This document shows positions 55,474 through 64,000 of a stretch of DNA of 64,000 bases, piece after piece. Positions within the stretch are counted from its first letter, which is position 1. Every line of letters begins with the position of its first letter. The notes under the pieces are model-generated. The model ran no database searches. It had not been told where the DNA came from and saw nothing but the letters and a program-made list of their open reading frames with translations. The translations under genes were made by a program, and so were the position numbers. This DNA comes from Candidatus Defluviibacillus avedoerensis. Its GTDB lineage: Bacteria > Pseudomonadota > Gammaproteobacteria > Burkholderiales > Burkholderiaceae_C. The stretch lies in the NCBI GenBank assembly GCA_016703665.1, contig JADJBS010000002.1, positions 1 to 64,000 on the forward strand. Reading direction: 5' to 3'.

Positions 55474-56217
55474 TCAATGCCCCAGGATTTTGGATAAGAA
55501 GTCTCGGCTGCGCTCGTTTTGTGGGTTGTTGAAGAACTCGTGCGGGGTGTTCTGCTCAACGATCTGCCCCTGGTCCATGAAGATCACGCGGTCAGCCACG
55601 GCCTTGGCAAAGCCCATTTCGTGGGTCACACAGATCATGGTGATGCCCTGGTTGGCCAGTTCAATCATCACGTCCAGCACTTCCTTGATCATCTCGGGGT
55701 CGAGTGCGGAAGTGGGCTCATCAAACAGCATGATTTTTGGGGTCAGGCACAGGGCGCGGGCAATGGCCACACGTTGCTGCTGGCCACCAGAGAGTTGCAG
55801 CGGGTATTTTTGGGCCTGTTCGGCAATGCGAACGCGGTTCAACTGCACCATGGCGCGTTCTTCGGCATCCTTTTTGGGCATTTTGCCAACCCACATGGGC
55901 GACAGCGTCAGGTTTTCCAGTACGGTGAGGTGAGGAAACAGGTTGAACTGCTGGAACACCATGCCCACATTCTTGCGGACCTGGTCGATGGCTTTGATGT
56001 CATCAGTCAGCTCGATGCCGTCTACGGTGAGGTGGCCTTCCTGGTGTTCTTCGAGGCGATTGATACAACGGATCAGTGTGGATTTGCCAGAACCTGATGG
56101 GCCACAGATGACAATGCGCTCGCCCTTGGCCACGGTGAGGTCAATGTCGCGCAGCACGTGAAAGTTATTGCCGTACCACTTGTTGACTTTGTCAAAGGTA
56201 ATGATGGGTTCAGACAT
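55474..56217 (-). CDS. aapP: General L-amino acid ABC transporter ATP-binding protein
   Basis: 247 residues. Walker A GPSGSGKSTLI, signature LSGGQQQRVAIARALC, Walker B IMLFDEPTSALDPEM and the switch His (VTHEMGFA) are all present. It is of the GlnQ/AapP polar-amino-acid type. It energises the AapQM permease; four genes aapJ-aapQ-aapM-aapP lie in order on the minus strand. It starts 27 bases after aapM. Confidence 0.93.
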   Translation of the reverse strand: MSEPIITFDKVNKWYGNNFHVLRDIDLTVAKGERIVICGPSGSGKSTLIRCINRLEEHQEGHLTVDGIELTDDIKAIDQVRKNVGMVFQQFNLFPHLTVLENLTLSPMWVGKMPKKDAEERAMVQLNRVRIAEQAQKYPLQLSGGQQQRVAIARALCLTPKIMLFDEPTSALDPEMIKEVLDVMIELANQGITMICVTHEMGFAKAVADRVIFMDQGQIVEQNTPHEFFNNPQNERSRDFLSKILGH

Positions 56218-56244
56218 GAGTAGGTATCCGGTAAGTCTTGAAAA

Positions 56245-57360
56245 TCAGCGCAGCTTGCTCTTGTTGAACTGCGCTTCCACCCAGCGGCTGTAGCGCGACA
56301 TGGTGAAGCAGAACGCAAAGTAGATGAGGGCGATGAACAGGTAGCCTTCGATCTTGAAGGGCCGCCAGTCGGCGTCCGAGTTCAGCGCGAGCCCGAGCGC
56401 ACCTGTCAGCTCATACAAGCTGACGATGGTGACGAGCGAGGTGTCCATGAAGAGGCCAATGAAGTTGTTCATGATGCCTGGGATCACCATGGCCAGGGCC
56501 TGGGGCAGCACGATCTTGCGCTGGGTCTGCCAGTAGCTCAAGCCCAGGGTGGCGGCCGCTTCGACCTGGCCTTTGGGGATGGCTTGCAGGCCACCGCGAA
56601 TCACCTCGGCCATGTAGGCAGCGGCAAACAGGGTGATGCCGACCAGCACACGCAGCAGCACGTCGATGCTCAGGCCCTGTGGCATGAACAATGGAAACAT
56701 GAACGACGCCATGAAGAGCACGCTGATCAGCGGTACGCCGCGGATCAGCTCGACATAAATCGTGCAAAACGTGCGGATCGCTGGCAGGTTAGACCGACGC
56801 CCCAGTGCCACCACCAGCGCAATGGGAAAGGCTGCCACGATGGACAGCGATGCCAGCAAAATCGTGAGTGGCAGGCCACCCCAGCGGTCTGTCTCGACCT
56901 TGGTCATGCCAAAGACATTGCCATACATGAGCATGAAGAAGGCCGCCAGCACCACGATCCACAGCACTGCCAGGCGGGGTTTCCAGAAGGATCGCATGCA
57001 ACTGACGGTCAGCAGTCCCAGCATCAACAGCGTGGCAACCACCGGGCGCCAGTGCTCCTCAAACGGGTAGCGGCCCAGGATGATGAGGCGGTACTTTTCG
57101 GCGATGACGCCCCAGCAGGCACCGGCGCCGTCTGCCCGGCAGGCATTGACGTCAGGTGCCCATGCCGCACGGAACAGCCCCCAACTGATCAGTTGGGGCA
57201 AGTACCAGGCCAGGATGCCACCCACGATGATGGTAGACAGTGTGGTGCGCCAGTCATGCAACAGGTTGGCTCGCACCCAGGCCACGGGTCCGACCACGGC
57301 ATTGGGGGCAGGGCGGGGCGCAATCGGTGTGAAGGTTTGGGTTGAAGGTGGTGCAGTCAT
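56245..57360 (-). CDS. aapM: General L-amino acid ABC transporter permease
   Basis: 371 residues with about 8 membrane helices and the His/Glu-type inner-membrane signature (EVIRGGLQAIPKGQVEAAAT). A long N-terminal extension with periplasmic Cys (NACRADGAGACWG) is typical of AapM. It pairs with AapQ in the inner membrane. It starts three bases after aapQ ends. Confidence 0.92.
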   Translation of the reverse strand: MTAPPSTQTFTPIAPRPAPNAVVGPVAWVRANLLHDWRTTLSTIIVGGILAWYLPQLISWGLFRAAWAPDVNACRADGAGACWGVIAEKYRLIILGRYPFEEHWRPVVATLLMLGLLTVSCMRSFWKPRLAVLWIVVLAAFFMLMYGNVFGMTKVETDRWGGLPLTILLASLSIVAAFPIALVVALGRRSNLPAIRTFCTIYVELIRGVPLISVLFMASFMFPLFMPQGLSIDVLLRVLVGITLFAAAYMAEVIRGGLQAIPKGQVEAAATLGLSYWQTQRKIVLPQALAMVIPGIMNNFIGLFMDTSLVTIVSLYELTGALGLALNSDADWRPFKIEGYLFIALIYFAFCFTMSRYSRWVEAQFNKSKLR

Positions 57361-57363
57361 GGC

Positions 57364-58539
57364 TTAACGTTCCTTGATGGCTGCGCGGTTGTTGTACCAA
57401 CCCATGAGCATGGAGGTAAAGAGAGACGTGCACAGGTAGACCAGCATGACGATGGAGATACATTCCACAGCCCGGCCGGTCTGATTGAGTGCGGTGTTGG
57501 TGACCGAAACCAGGTCGGGGTAGCCGATGGCCACGGCGAGGGATGAGTTTTTGGTGAGGTTTAAAAACTGGTTGGTCATGGGCGGAATGATCACCCGCAG
57601 GGCTTGGGGCAACAACACCAGTTGCATCGTCTGGCCTTGGCTCAAGCCCAGGGCGGAAGCGGCTTCTTTCTGCCCCAGCGCGACCGACTGAATACCAGAC
57701 CGCACCACTTCAGCTGCAAAGGCACTGGTGTAGATGGTCAGGCCCAGCAACACCGCCATGAACTCGGGCGTCAGCGCGCCGCCGTCTTCAATCGAAAACT
57801 CGCCCTTGGATGGCATGTTCCAGGCGTTGTCGGCGCCGCCAGCCAGCCAGCCCACCACGCCCGATGCCAACACAATGGCCACAGGTGTCCAGAATAGGCT
57901 GCGTATCTGACCGGTTTGCTCGAATTGTTTGATGGCCCAGCGACGGTAAAACCAGGCTGCACCACAACCCAGCGCCATGGCGATGCATGCCCACAATTGC
58001 CCGTTGTTCCAGATTGGGATGGGGAAATTCAGTCCACCTTTGCTGAGGTACAGGGGGCCTAGGCGCCAAGCCTCGTCGGCAGCGGGCAGAACCTCAGTGA
58101 ACAAGATGTACCACATCAAGAGTTGCAACAGGATAGGCACGTTGCGGAAGAACTCAACGTAACTCACGCACAGCCCACGCACCAGCGCATTGCGCGAAAA
58201 GCGGCCTACGGCGATCAAGGTGCCAATGATGGTTGTGAGGAAAATACCCAGCACGGCCACACGCAATGTGTTGGTCAAACCGACCAGAAAAGCGCGCCAA
58301 TAGGGTTCGGCGGAATCAAAGGGGAACAGGCTCTCACCAATGTCAAAGCCAGCGGATGCGGTCAAAAAGTCGTATCCGCTGCGGATGCCGCGAATGCGCA
58401 TGTTGGTCATGGTGTTGTAGGCCAGGAACCAGATGATCAATGCTATCAAAGTAATAGCTAATATCTGATACAGGACGCCACGAAAAGCCTGACTTTGCCA
58501 GGAAATCCGTTTCTTTTTGGGTGGCGGGTGTGTAGCCAT
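57364..58539 (-). CDS. aapQ: General L-amino acid ABC transporter permease
   Basis: 391 residues from ATG 58539 (MATHPPPKKKRISWQSQAFR). It has about 8 helices and the permease signature EVVRSGIQSVALGQKEAASA. The N-terminal and central insertion regions are typical of AapQ. A terminator-like hairpin lies between aapJ and this gene, so aapQ expression is probably lower than that of the binding protein. Confidence 0.92.
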   Translation of the reverse strand: MATHPPPKKKRISWQSQAFRGVLYQILAITLIALIIWFLAYNTMTNMRIRGIRSGYDFLTASAGFDIGESLFPFDSAEPYWRAFLVGLTNTLRVAVLGIFLTTIIGTLIAVGRFSRNALVRGLCVSYVEFFRNVPILLQLLMWYILFTEVLPAADEAWRLGPLYLSKGGLNFPIPIWNNGQLWACIAMALGCGAAWFYRRWAIKQFEQTGQIRSLFWTPVAIVLASGVVGWLAGGADNAWNMPSKGEFSIEDGGALTPEFMAVLLGLTIYTSAFAAEVVRSGIQSVALGQKEAASALGLSQGQTMQLVLLPQALRVIIPPMTNQFLNLTKNSSLAVAIGYPDLVSVTNTALNQTGRAVECISIVMLVYLCTSLFTSMLMGWYNNRAAIKER

Positions 58540-58570
58540 GGGCTGTGACCTTTGGGCGGGATGCGTGCTC

Positions 58571-58607
58571 AATATAAAAAGCCCCTTTTGCATGCCGCAA
58601 AAGGGGC
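58571..58607 (-). terminator. Hairpin terminator/attenuator between aapJ and aapQ
   Basis: The minus strand has an 11-bp perfect stem GCCCCTTTTGC / GCAAAAGGGGC (58607-58597 with 58591-58581), a 5-base loop, and TTTTTATATT after it. It lies 38 bases after the aapJ stop. Partial termination would make the binding protein more abundant than the membrane parts, a common design in ABC importers. Confidence 0.82.
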
Positions 58608-58644
58608 GCTTCTTCAATGCGATGAGGTCGCTACCAAAGAAAGA

Positions 58645-59679
58645 TCAGCGAAGAGGGTATGCGTACTGCAGGCCGCCCTTGTTCCACTGGTTGTTGCTGC
58701 CGCGTGGCAATTTGAGTGCCGATGTCGGGCCCACATTGCGCTCGAAAATCTCGCCATAGTTGCCCACTGCCTTGATGGAGCGTGCCAGCCATTCAGCATC
58801 CAGACCCAGCAGTTTGCCGGTGTCGTCACCAATGCCCAGCAGGCGCTTGACCACGGGGTCGGTCGTGCCGGACATGCTGCCTGCATTGGCTTGAGTCACG
58901 CCATATTCCTCGGCTTCAATCAAGCCGTAAATGACCCATTTGCTGATCGCCAGCCACTCGTCATCACCACGGCGGACCAGGGGACCCAGAGGTTCCTTGG
59001 AGATCAACTCTGGCAGGATCAGGTGTTCTGCAGGGTCTTTGGCTTCTTTGTTGCGGATGGAGGCCAAGCCAGAAGCGTCGGTGGTGTACGCCACGCAACG
59101 GCCAGAGAAGTAGGCTGCGTTAGTGGCTTCCAGCTTTTCAAACACCACGGGTTTGATGTTCAGGCCAGCGGCTTTGGAGTAGTCAGCCAGGTTTTTCTCG
59201 GTGGTGGTACCGGATTGCACACAAACGGTTTGGCCCTTGAGTTGTTTGGCGCTCTTGATCTTGCTCTTGACCGGCACCATGAAGCCCTGGCCGTCGTAGT
59301 AGGTGACGGCAGTCTGGTGCAGGCCGAGTGAGCCGTCGCGGGTCAGGGTAAATGTGGTGTTGCGTGACAGGATGTCAATTTCGCCAGACTGCAAGGCAGT
59401 GAAGCGCTGCTGCGCGCCCAGGGGAACATACTTGACCTTTTCAGGGTCTTTCAACACGGCAGCGGCAATGGCCTTGCAGATGTCCACGTCAAGACCTGAC
59501 CACTTGCCGTTGGAATCCGCAGCAGAGAAGCCCGCCAAACCTGTGCTAACGCCGCAAACGACTTGCCCTTTTGCCTTGATGTCGTCCAGAGTCTTGCCTG
59601 CCATGGCAGGTAAGGCGGCAGTCAATGCGCCAGCACCCAGCAAGGCAGCGGCAAACAGTTTCGATGTAATCAACTTCAT
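58645..59679 (-). CDS. aapJ: General L-amino acid ABC transporter substrate-binding protein
   Basis: 344 residues from ATG 59679. A signal peptide (MKLITSKLFAAALLGAGALT ... AMA) is followed by the SBP-3 fold: VVCGVSTGLAGFSAADSNGK, GLDVDICKAIAAAVLKDPEK, LSRNTTFTLTRDGSLGL. Length and motifs fit AapJ, which binds a broad range of L-amino acids in the periplasm. It is first in the operon; the promoter should lie in the 221-base gap to the LysE gene, where I could not identify a clear box. Confidence 0.93.
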   Translation of the reverse strand: MKLITSKLFAAALLGAGALTAALPAMAGKTLDDIKAKGQVVCGVSTGLAGFSAADSNGKWSGLDVDICKAIAAAVLKDPEKVKYVPLGAQQRFTALQSGEIDILSRNTTFTLTRDGSLGLHQTAVTYYDGQGFMVPVKSKIKSAKQLKGQTVCVQSGTTTEKNLADYSKAAGLNIKPVVFEKLEATNAAYFSGRCVAYTTDASGLASIRNKEAKDPAEHLILPELISKEPLGPLVRRGDDEWLAISKWVIYGLIEAEEYGVTQANAGSMSGTTDPVVKRLLGIGDDTGKLLGLDAEWLARSIKAVGNYGEIFERNVGPTSALKLPRGSNNQWNKGGLQYAYPLR

Positions 59680-59900
59680 AAATAACTCCGGTTTCAAAAT
59701 CAGAATGACCTTCAGACCATCAGAAAGGTCAGTTTGGTGCACTTGCACGCCATCAAGCCCGGCAATGGTGCATGCTTCGAACTGGCTTCACCATCGGGGG
59801 AGACCCTGACACAGTTTAATCGGGCCTACGCATTCAACAAATGCAGAGTTCGACTTTGCTAATGCAAATATCAGGCCACACAATCGGCTCAGGATACCTT

Positions 59901-60539
59901 TTAGCTGGTGTGGCGTCGCAGGGTAAGCAATACCAGTCCCATGCCTGCAAACAGGCTACCGCTGCCTCGGTTAAACCAGCGAGCCCGGCCAGGTTGACGT
60001 AGCCAGGGGGAAATGCGCCCCACAAACAGGCAGCAGACGCCCAAAACGGAAAACTCGAACGCGACAAACGTCAGGGACAGAACTGCAATTTGCGTTGCCC
60101 AGTCGACTGATGGGTTCAAGAACTGCGGAAAGAATGCCGCGAAGAAGAGCAAGGCCTTGGGGTTGCTGCCACCGACCAGCAAACCTTGCACATACATTTG
60201 TCGGTGGGTTCGCTGCAGACGATGGGTGACTGGGTCGGTCGAGTGAAATGTACTGGTCGGACTGAGGAAGGTTTTGATCCCGAGGTAAATTAAATACGCG
60301 GCACCGATCAGCTTGAACACGGTAAAAGTTGCCTCTGAGGCTGCCAGGAGGGCTCCCAAACCCAATGACGACAGAATCATGACGCACAGCACTGCCGTCA
60401 AACTCCCGCATACCGACGCCATGGCTTTGGGCACACCATGGTTGATGGCATTGGTCATGCTCATGAGCATGGTTGGCCCCGGTGTCAACACCAAGACGGC
60501 CACAGCGGCCATGTACAGCAAGTAAGTGGAGAGCGTCAT
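59901..60539 (-). CDS. LysE-family (RhtB-like) amino-acid exporter
   Basis: 212 residues with about six helices and the LysE/RhtB signatures LVLTPGPTMLMSMTNAINHG and GGSNPKALLFFAAFFPQFL. It exports amino acids or homoserine-lactone-like compounds from the cytoplasm; the specific substrate is unknown. It is divergent from ubiG (63 bases between the starts). Confidence 0.85.
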   Translation of the reverse strand: MTLSTYLLYMAAVAVLVLTPGPTMLMSMTNAINHGVPKAMASVCGSLTAVLCVMILSSLGLGALLAASEATFTVFKLIGAAYLIYLGIKTFLSPTSTFHSTDPVTHRLQRTHRQMYVQGLLVGGSNPKALLFFAAFFPQFLNPSVDWATQIAVLSLTFVAFEFSVLGVCCLFVGRISPWLRQPGRARWFNRGSGSLFAGMGLVLLTLRRHTS

Positions 60540-60602
60540 TGCAGTGCCTAAGGTATGAAAGATCGGCGGGAGCTGAGCTTAGCCTACTGGGATAATCAAG
60601 GC

Positions 60603-61333
60603 ATGAGTCAAATATCAAGCAATACGACGGACGCCAAGAATGTGGACCAGGCAGAGCTCGCCAAGTTTTCGGCGTTGGCCCACCGCTGGTGGGATCTGGA
60701 AGGCGAATTTGCCGCGCTCCATCAACTCAATCCGCTGCGCCTGGGCTGGATCGACGGCATTGCGGGTCTTTCTGGCAAGCGTGTTCTGGATGTGGGCTGT
60801 GGTGGTGGCATCCTGACCGATGCCATGGCCCGCAAAGGGCGGACGCGCTGGGGGTGGATCTGGCCACCAAGTCACTGAGGGTCGCACAGCTGCACGCATT
60901 GGAAGCCCAAACACCGAATGTGAAATACCGTGAGGTCAGTGTGGAAGACCTCGCCGGTGAAGACCCAGCGGGGTTTGATGTTGTGACGTGCATGGAGATG
61001 CTGGAGCATGTGCCCGACCCGGCGTCCGTGGTGCGCGCCTGCGGCCAGCTTGTTAAACCGGGTGGTTGGGTGTTTTTCTCGACCATTAACCGCAATGCAA
61101 AAGCCTTTGCTCTCGCCATCGTGGGGGCCGAATACCTGTTGAACATGGTGCCGCGTGGAACGCATGATTATCTGCGGTTCTTGAAGCCTGCAGAGATCGC
61201 TGGCTGGGCGCGTCAAGCTGGCTTGAGCATGCAACACAGCAAGGGGCTGAGATACAACCCCCTGTCGCGCCGCTTCAGCTTGAATGAAGACACGAGTGTC
61301 AATTACATGTTGGCCCTGCGACGGGGGATTTGA
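60603..61333 (+). CDS. ubiG: Ubiquinone biosynthesis O-methyltransferase, frameshifted
   Basis: About 243 residues from ATG 60603. The SAM motif GKRVLDVGCGGGILTDAMAR is intact, then the frame breaks. Adding one G to the GGG at 60837-60839 restores ADALGVDLATKSLRVAQLHA, VTCMEMLEHVPDPASVVRAC and the C-terminal NPLSRRFSLNEDTSVNYML to the stop at 61333. UbiG performs both O-methylations of ubiquinone synthesis. It is needed for aerobic respiration, so a real null mutation is unlikely and a sequence error is the simplest reading. It overlaps gph (TGATG). Confidence 0.87.
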
Positions 61334-61998
61334 TGTCCTTGTTCAACGGGATTCAAGCGGTATTGTTTGATTTGGACGGCACGCTGATCGACAGTGCACC
61401 GGATTTAGGTGCAGCAGCCGACAAAATGCGAACAGACCGCGGGTTGACTTCACTGGCCTACGAAGCCTATCGCCCGTTCGCTGGCGCGGGCGCGCGTGGC
61501 ATGCTGAGTGTGGCGTTTGGCATCTCGCCAGATCATGGCGATTTTCCGCTGTTGCGTGAAGAGTTTTTTCAGAACTACGAGCGCCGGATGACTGAGCTCA
61601 CGGAGATATTTGAGGGGGTGTCAGAAATGATCACGGCGCTCGAACAGCGTGGTGTTGCATGGGGGGTCGTCACCAATAAGTCAGAACGCTTTACATTGCC
61701 GCTGACCGCAGCTATGCCATTGTTTGCGAACGCCAAGGCGATAATCAGTGGAGACACAACTCCGCACGCCAAGCCACATCCTGCGCCCCTTTTCGAGGCT
61801 GCCAAGCGCTTGGGCATAGAGCCTGCCAAATGTATTTACGTAGGAGACGATCTGCGTGATATTGAAGCAGGCCGCGCCGCCAACATGGGTACGGTAGCCG
61901 CAACATATGGTTACCTGGGGCACAATGCCGATACTACCAAGTGGGGGGCAGACGCCGTGATTTCGGCGCCTGCAGCCTTGTTGAGTTTACTGGCCTGA
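61333..61998 (+). CDS. gph: Phosphoglycolate phosphatase
   Basis: 221 residues from ATG 61333. It is a HAD hydrolase with AVLFDLDGTLIDSAPDLGAA (nucleophile Asp), VVTNKSERFTLPL, the HAKPHPAPLFEAAKRLG lysine motif and YVGDDLRDIEAGRAANM. It removes phosphate from 2-phosphoglycolate. The ubiG-gph pair is conserved in Burkholderiales, and the overlapping start shows coupling. Confidence 0.92.
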   Translation: MSLFNGIQAVLFDLDGTLIDSAPDLGAAADKMRTDRGLTSLAYEAYRPFAGAGARGMLSVAFGISPDHGDFPLLREEFFQNYERRMTELTEIFEGVSEMITALEQRGVAWGVVTNKSERFTLPLTAAMPLFANAKAIISGDTTPHAKPHPAPLFEAAKRLGIEPAKCIYVGDDLRDIEAGRAANMGTVAATYGYLGHNADTTKWGADAVISAPAALLSLLA

Positions 61999-62012
61999 AG
62001 GCCAATAGTGCA

Positions 62013-62456
62013 TTAGCGAAGCACCAATACTGGCACAGTAGCCTGTGCCAAAACATGCTGTGTTTCACTGCCAAGCAGCAAGCGCTTGATGCCCTTGCGA
62101 CCATGTGACGCCATGATGATCAGGTCAACATTGTTCTTTTTGGCCGCAGCTACGATGGCATCTGCAATCAGATCAGACTTAACCTGAACAGTTTTGACCT
62201 TGACGCCCTGAGCCTTACCCGCTTCTTTGACGGCTTCAAGCACGCTCTGTGCAGACTCACCCCACTGTGCCTCAATCCGCTTGACTTCTTCACTGCTCAG
62301 AGGCAGCGAGCCTTCAAAGTAGCTCTTGGGGTAGCGAGGGGTGATTTGAGTGGCGACTAACTCAGCGCCAGTCAGAGCGGCGAGTTTGATGCCATGGTCA
62401 ACGGCAACTTGGGCCAACTTGCTACCGTCTGTTGCAACGAGAATTCGCTTATACAT
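62013..62456 (-). CDS. uspA: Universal stress protein (UspA family)
   Basis: 147 residues. KRILVATDGSKLAQVAVDHG is the N-terminus, and the ATP-binding motif is IMASHGRKGIKRLLLGSETQ followed by VLAQATVPVLVL. It is cytoplasmic. It is divergent from ccoI across a perfect FNR box. A -10-like TATGCT (minus strand, about 62495-62490) places the start about 41 bp from the box centre, the class II activation position, so induction at low oxygen is likely. Confidence 0.9.
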   Translation of the reverse strand: MYKRILVATDGSKLAQVAVDHGIKLAALTGAELVATQITPRYPKSYFEGSLPLSSEEVKRIEAQWGESAQSVLEAVKEAGKAQGVKVKTVQVKSDLIADAIVAAAKKNNVDLIIMASHGRKGIKRLLLGSETQHVLAQATVPVLVLR

Positions 62457-62515
62457 ATATGGGGGCTCCAGAAAAAGGTCTATACCGTAGCATAATTTCC
62501 AGGTGACAAAGTCAA

Positions 62516-62529
62516 TTGATTCAGATCAA
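62516..62529. promoter_or_regulatory. FNR/ANR box
   Basis: TTGATTCAGATCAA matches the FNR consensus TTGAT-N4-ATCAA perfectly. It sits between the divergent uspA (start 62456) and ccoI (start 62566) genes. Low oxygen should therefore control at least uspA, and possibly ccoI, through an FNR-type regulator. Confidence 0.85.
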
Positions 62530-62565
62530 CCAGTGGTCAAGGGGGAGCCGTTAGGCTCACGCCCC

Positions 62566-64000
62566 ATGAATGTTGCGCTGTCAGTCCTGGATGACCCTGA
62601 AGAGTGGAAGGCTTTTAGCCATGCGTCGGGTTCTGATCAGCGTGGGGAATGGCTGTCGCACATCAGTGTTCAAGGTATGCACTGCGCGGCATGCTCGAAC
62701 ATTGTGGAGGGTGCGTTGCTCAGCGTGCCAGGAGTGATGCAAGCACAGGTCAATGCGTCCACCGGACAGGCCAGCGTTCTGTGGCTGTCGGCAGTGGCCA
62801 AACCGTCACAGTGGTTTGATGCTCTCTCCAGGGCGGGGTATTCTGCTCTTCCTGTTGATGATGTGCAGAGTCTGGTTGAACAACGCAAGGCTCAGCGCAT
62901 GGCGCTTTGGCGCTGGCTAGTTGCTGGCCTGTGCATGATGCAGGTGATGATGTACGCATTGCCAGCGTATGTTGCACTTCCAGGTGAGATGACAGCAGAT
63001 GCCCAAGCTCTTTTACGCTGGGCATCTTGGGTTTTGACCCTGCCGGTGCTGATATTCAGTTGCGGCCCGTTTTTCGAAAGTGCCTGGCGCGACCTGAAAT
63101 ACAGGCGAATCAGCATGGATCTGCCTGTTGCGTTGGGCATTGTCATCACCTTTGCGATCAGCTCTGCCGGGACCTTTGACCCAAACAGTCCCTGGGGCCA
63201 GGAGGTCTATTTCGACTCACTGACCATGTTTGTTTTTTTTCTGCTGACGGGGCGCTGGCTTGAGCAGATTTTGCGTGGACGGACTGCAGGTGCTTTGCAG
63301 GCCCTAAGCCAGCGCTTGCCTGCTCAGGTAGAGCGTTTGACCAACACCGGTGAATGGGAGTCTGTAGCCGTGCGACGGTTGGCTGTTGGGGACACCGTCC
63401 GGGTGCTGCCGGGGCAGGCGTTTGCGGCTGACGGTGTCATCACAGTAGGGGCAACCCAGGTAGATGAAGCCTTGCTGACAGGTGAATCTACCCCGCTTGA
63501 CCGTGGTCGGGGCGCGATGGTTTTGGCTGGGAGCTACAACCTGACTGCCGTGGTTCAAATGAGGGTTCAGGGCTTAGGTCCTCAAACCCGTTTTGCCCAG
63601 ATAGTGTCCCTGATGGACAGTGCGGCCACGCAAAAACCTCGAATTGCCCAGTTGGCAGATCGTTGGGCGGCGCCGTTCCTGGTTTTTGTGTTTTTGGCCG
63701 CTGGCCTTGGGGCGCTGTACCACTGGTACTTTGATCCCAGCCAGGATGTCGCGACTGCGCTGATGGTGGCGGTGGCCGTGTTGGTGGTCACGTGTCCTTG
63801 CGCCTTGTCCATTGCGACACCTGCAGCAATGTTGGCTGCTGCTGGGGCATTGGCCAAGGGAGGTGTCCTGGTGCGAAACCTTCAGGCATTCGAAGTTTTG
63901 GCGACGGCAGATACGTTGGTATTTGACAAGACGGGAACCTTGACCACGGGACGAATGGCGCTGAAAAACGTGCTGACACGTCCTGATTTGTCAGACAAAG
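62566..64000 (+). CDS. ccoI: Copper-translocating P-type ATPase, CcoI/FixI type (3'-truncated by the window)
   Basis: The frame is open from ATG 62566 to the window end (478 residues visible). An N-terminal HMA domain has GMHCAACSNIVEGALL. Eight-helix P1B topology follows, with the actuator TGES motif (LLTGESTPLDRG), the metal-binding CPC in VTCPCALSIATPAAM, and the phosphorylation site DKTGTLT. The extended N-terminus and style fit CcoI, which supplies copper for cbb3 oxidase; ccoS and ccoNOQP are expected beyond the edge. A CopA-type exporter is the alternative. A perfect FNR box lies 37-50 bases upstream. Confidence 0.88.
   Translation, partial: MNVALSVLDDPEEWKAFSHASGSDQRGEWLSHISVQGMHCAACSNIVEGALLSVPGVMQAQVNASTGQASVLWLSAVAKPSQWFDALSRAGYSALPVDDVQSLVEQRKAQRMALWRWLVAGLCMMQVMMYALPAYVALPGEMTADAQALLRWASWVLTLPVLIFSCGPFFESAWRDLKYRRISMDLPVALGIVITFAISSAGTFDPNSPWGQEVYFDSLTMFVFFLLTGRWLEQILRGRTAGALQALSQRLPAQVERLTNTGEWESVAVRRLAVGDTVRVLPGQAFAADGVITVGATQVDEALLTGESTPLDRGRGAMVLAGSYNLTAVVQMRVQGLGPQTRFAQIVSLMDSAATQKPRIAQLADRWAAPFLVFVFLAAGLGALYHWYFDPSQDVATALMVAVAVLVVTCPCALSIATPAAMLAAAGALAKGGVLVRNLQAFEVLATADTLVFDKTGTLTTGRMALKNVLTRPDLSDK

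Overview
The window is a chromosomal segment of a betaproteobacterium. Gene content and protein style suggest Burkholderiales, probably Comamonadaceae (Rhodoferax/Polaromonas/Limnohabitans-like): Bug/TctC periplasmic binding proteins, IorAB, a mogA-darP-pmbA block, rpsU-yqeY, ubiG-gph and a ccoI-type copper ATPase. Genes are dense on both strands. I saw no rRNA, no tRNA, no CRISPR array and no intact mobile element. The taxonomic placement is inference from gene content.

Layout. 1-3.1 kb: small exported proteins (OmpA/Pal-like, a possible BamE-like protein) and an ankyrin-repeat gene. 3.2-11.6 kb: PlpD-type patatin, a Na+/H+ antiporter-like protein, an MscS channel and a PAS-GGDEF-EAL protein. 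11.7-17.7 kb: housekeeping genes suhB, trmJ, cysE, mogA, darP, pmbA, yqeY and rpsU. 18-26 kb: a calcium-loop protein, an aspartoacylase-like gene with a TctC protein, a LysR regulator, a BaiN/YhiN flavoprotein and the molybdenum hydroxylase iorAB. 26-31.3 kb: a FisR-type sulfane-sulfur regulator with a divergent Rieske / degenerate persulfide-dioxygenase-like / ccoG operon. That operon has a readable sigma-54 promoter and paired palindromic upstream sites. 30.3-37.8 kb: an ArsR regulator and a divergent operon MFP-RND-DUF2892-TolC-SLAC1. 38-41.3 kb: an IS5-like remnant and a hybrid histidine kinase. 41.6-49.5 kb: a halohydrin-dehalogenase-like SDR, a LysR regulator, an NDP-forming acyl-CoA synthetase, an EF-G-like GTPase and a TctC protein.

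49.5-53 kb looks like a fossil chromosomal integron. A truncated intI gene with a LexA-like box points right. The cassettes lie to its left on the minus strand: a decayed higBA pair, one textbook attC, partial attC pieces, several small cassette-type genes, and a reductase gene cut off at an integron core-like site. 53-64 kb: a radical SAM protein, a small-protein/nucleotidyltransferase pair, a LEA14-like lipoprotein, the aapJQMP amino-acid importer, a LysE exporter, ubiG-gph, and a universal stress gene divergent from ccoI with a perfect FNR box between them.

A caution for the reader: at least seven genes are broken by one-base shifts, nearly all of them a missing G (or C) in a short G/C run. 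These include ubiG, the GGDEF-EAL protein, the hybrid kinase and the ankyrin gene. In each case a clean family match continues in the next frame, so most look like consensus sequence errors, not true pseudogenes. The higBA and intI remnants are different: they carry multiple lesions and real truncations.
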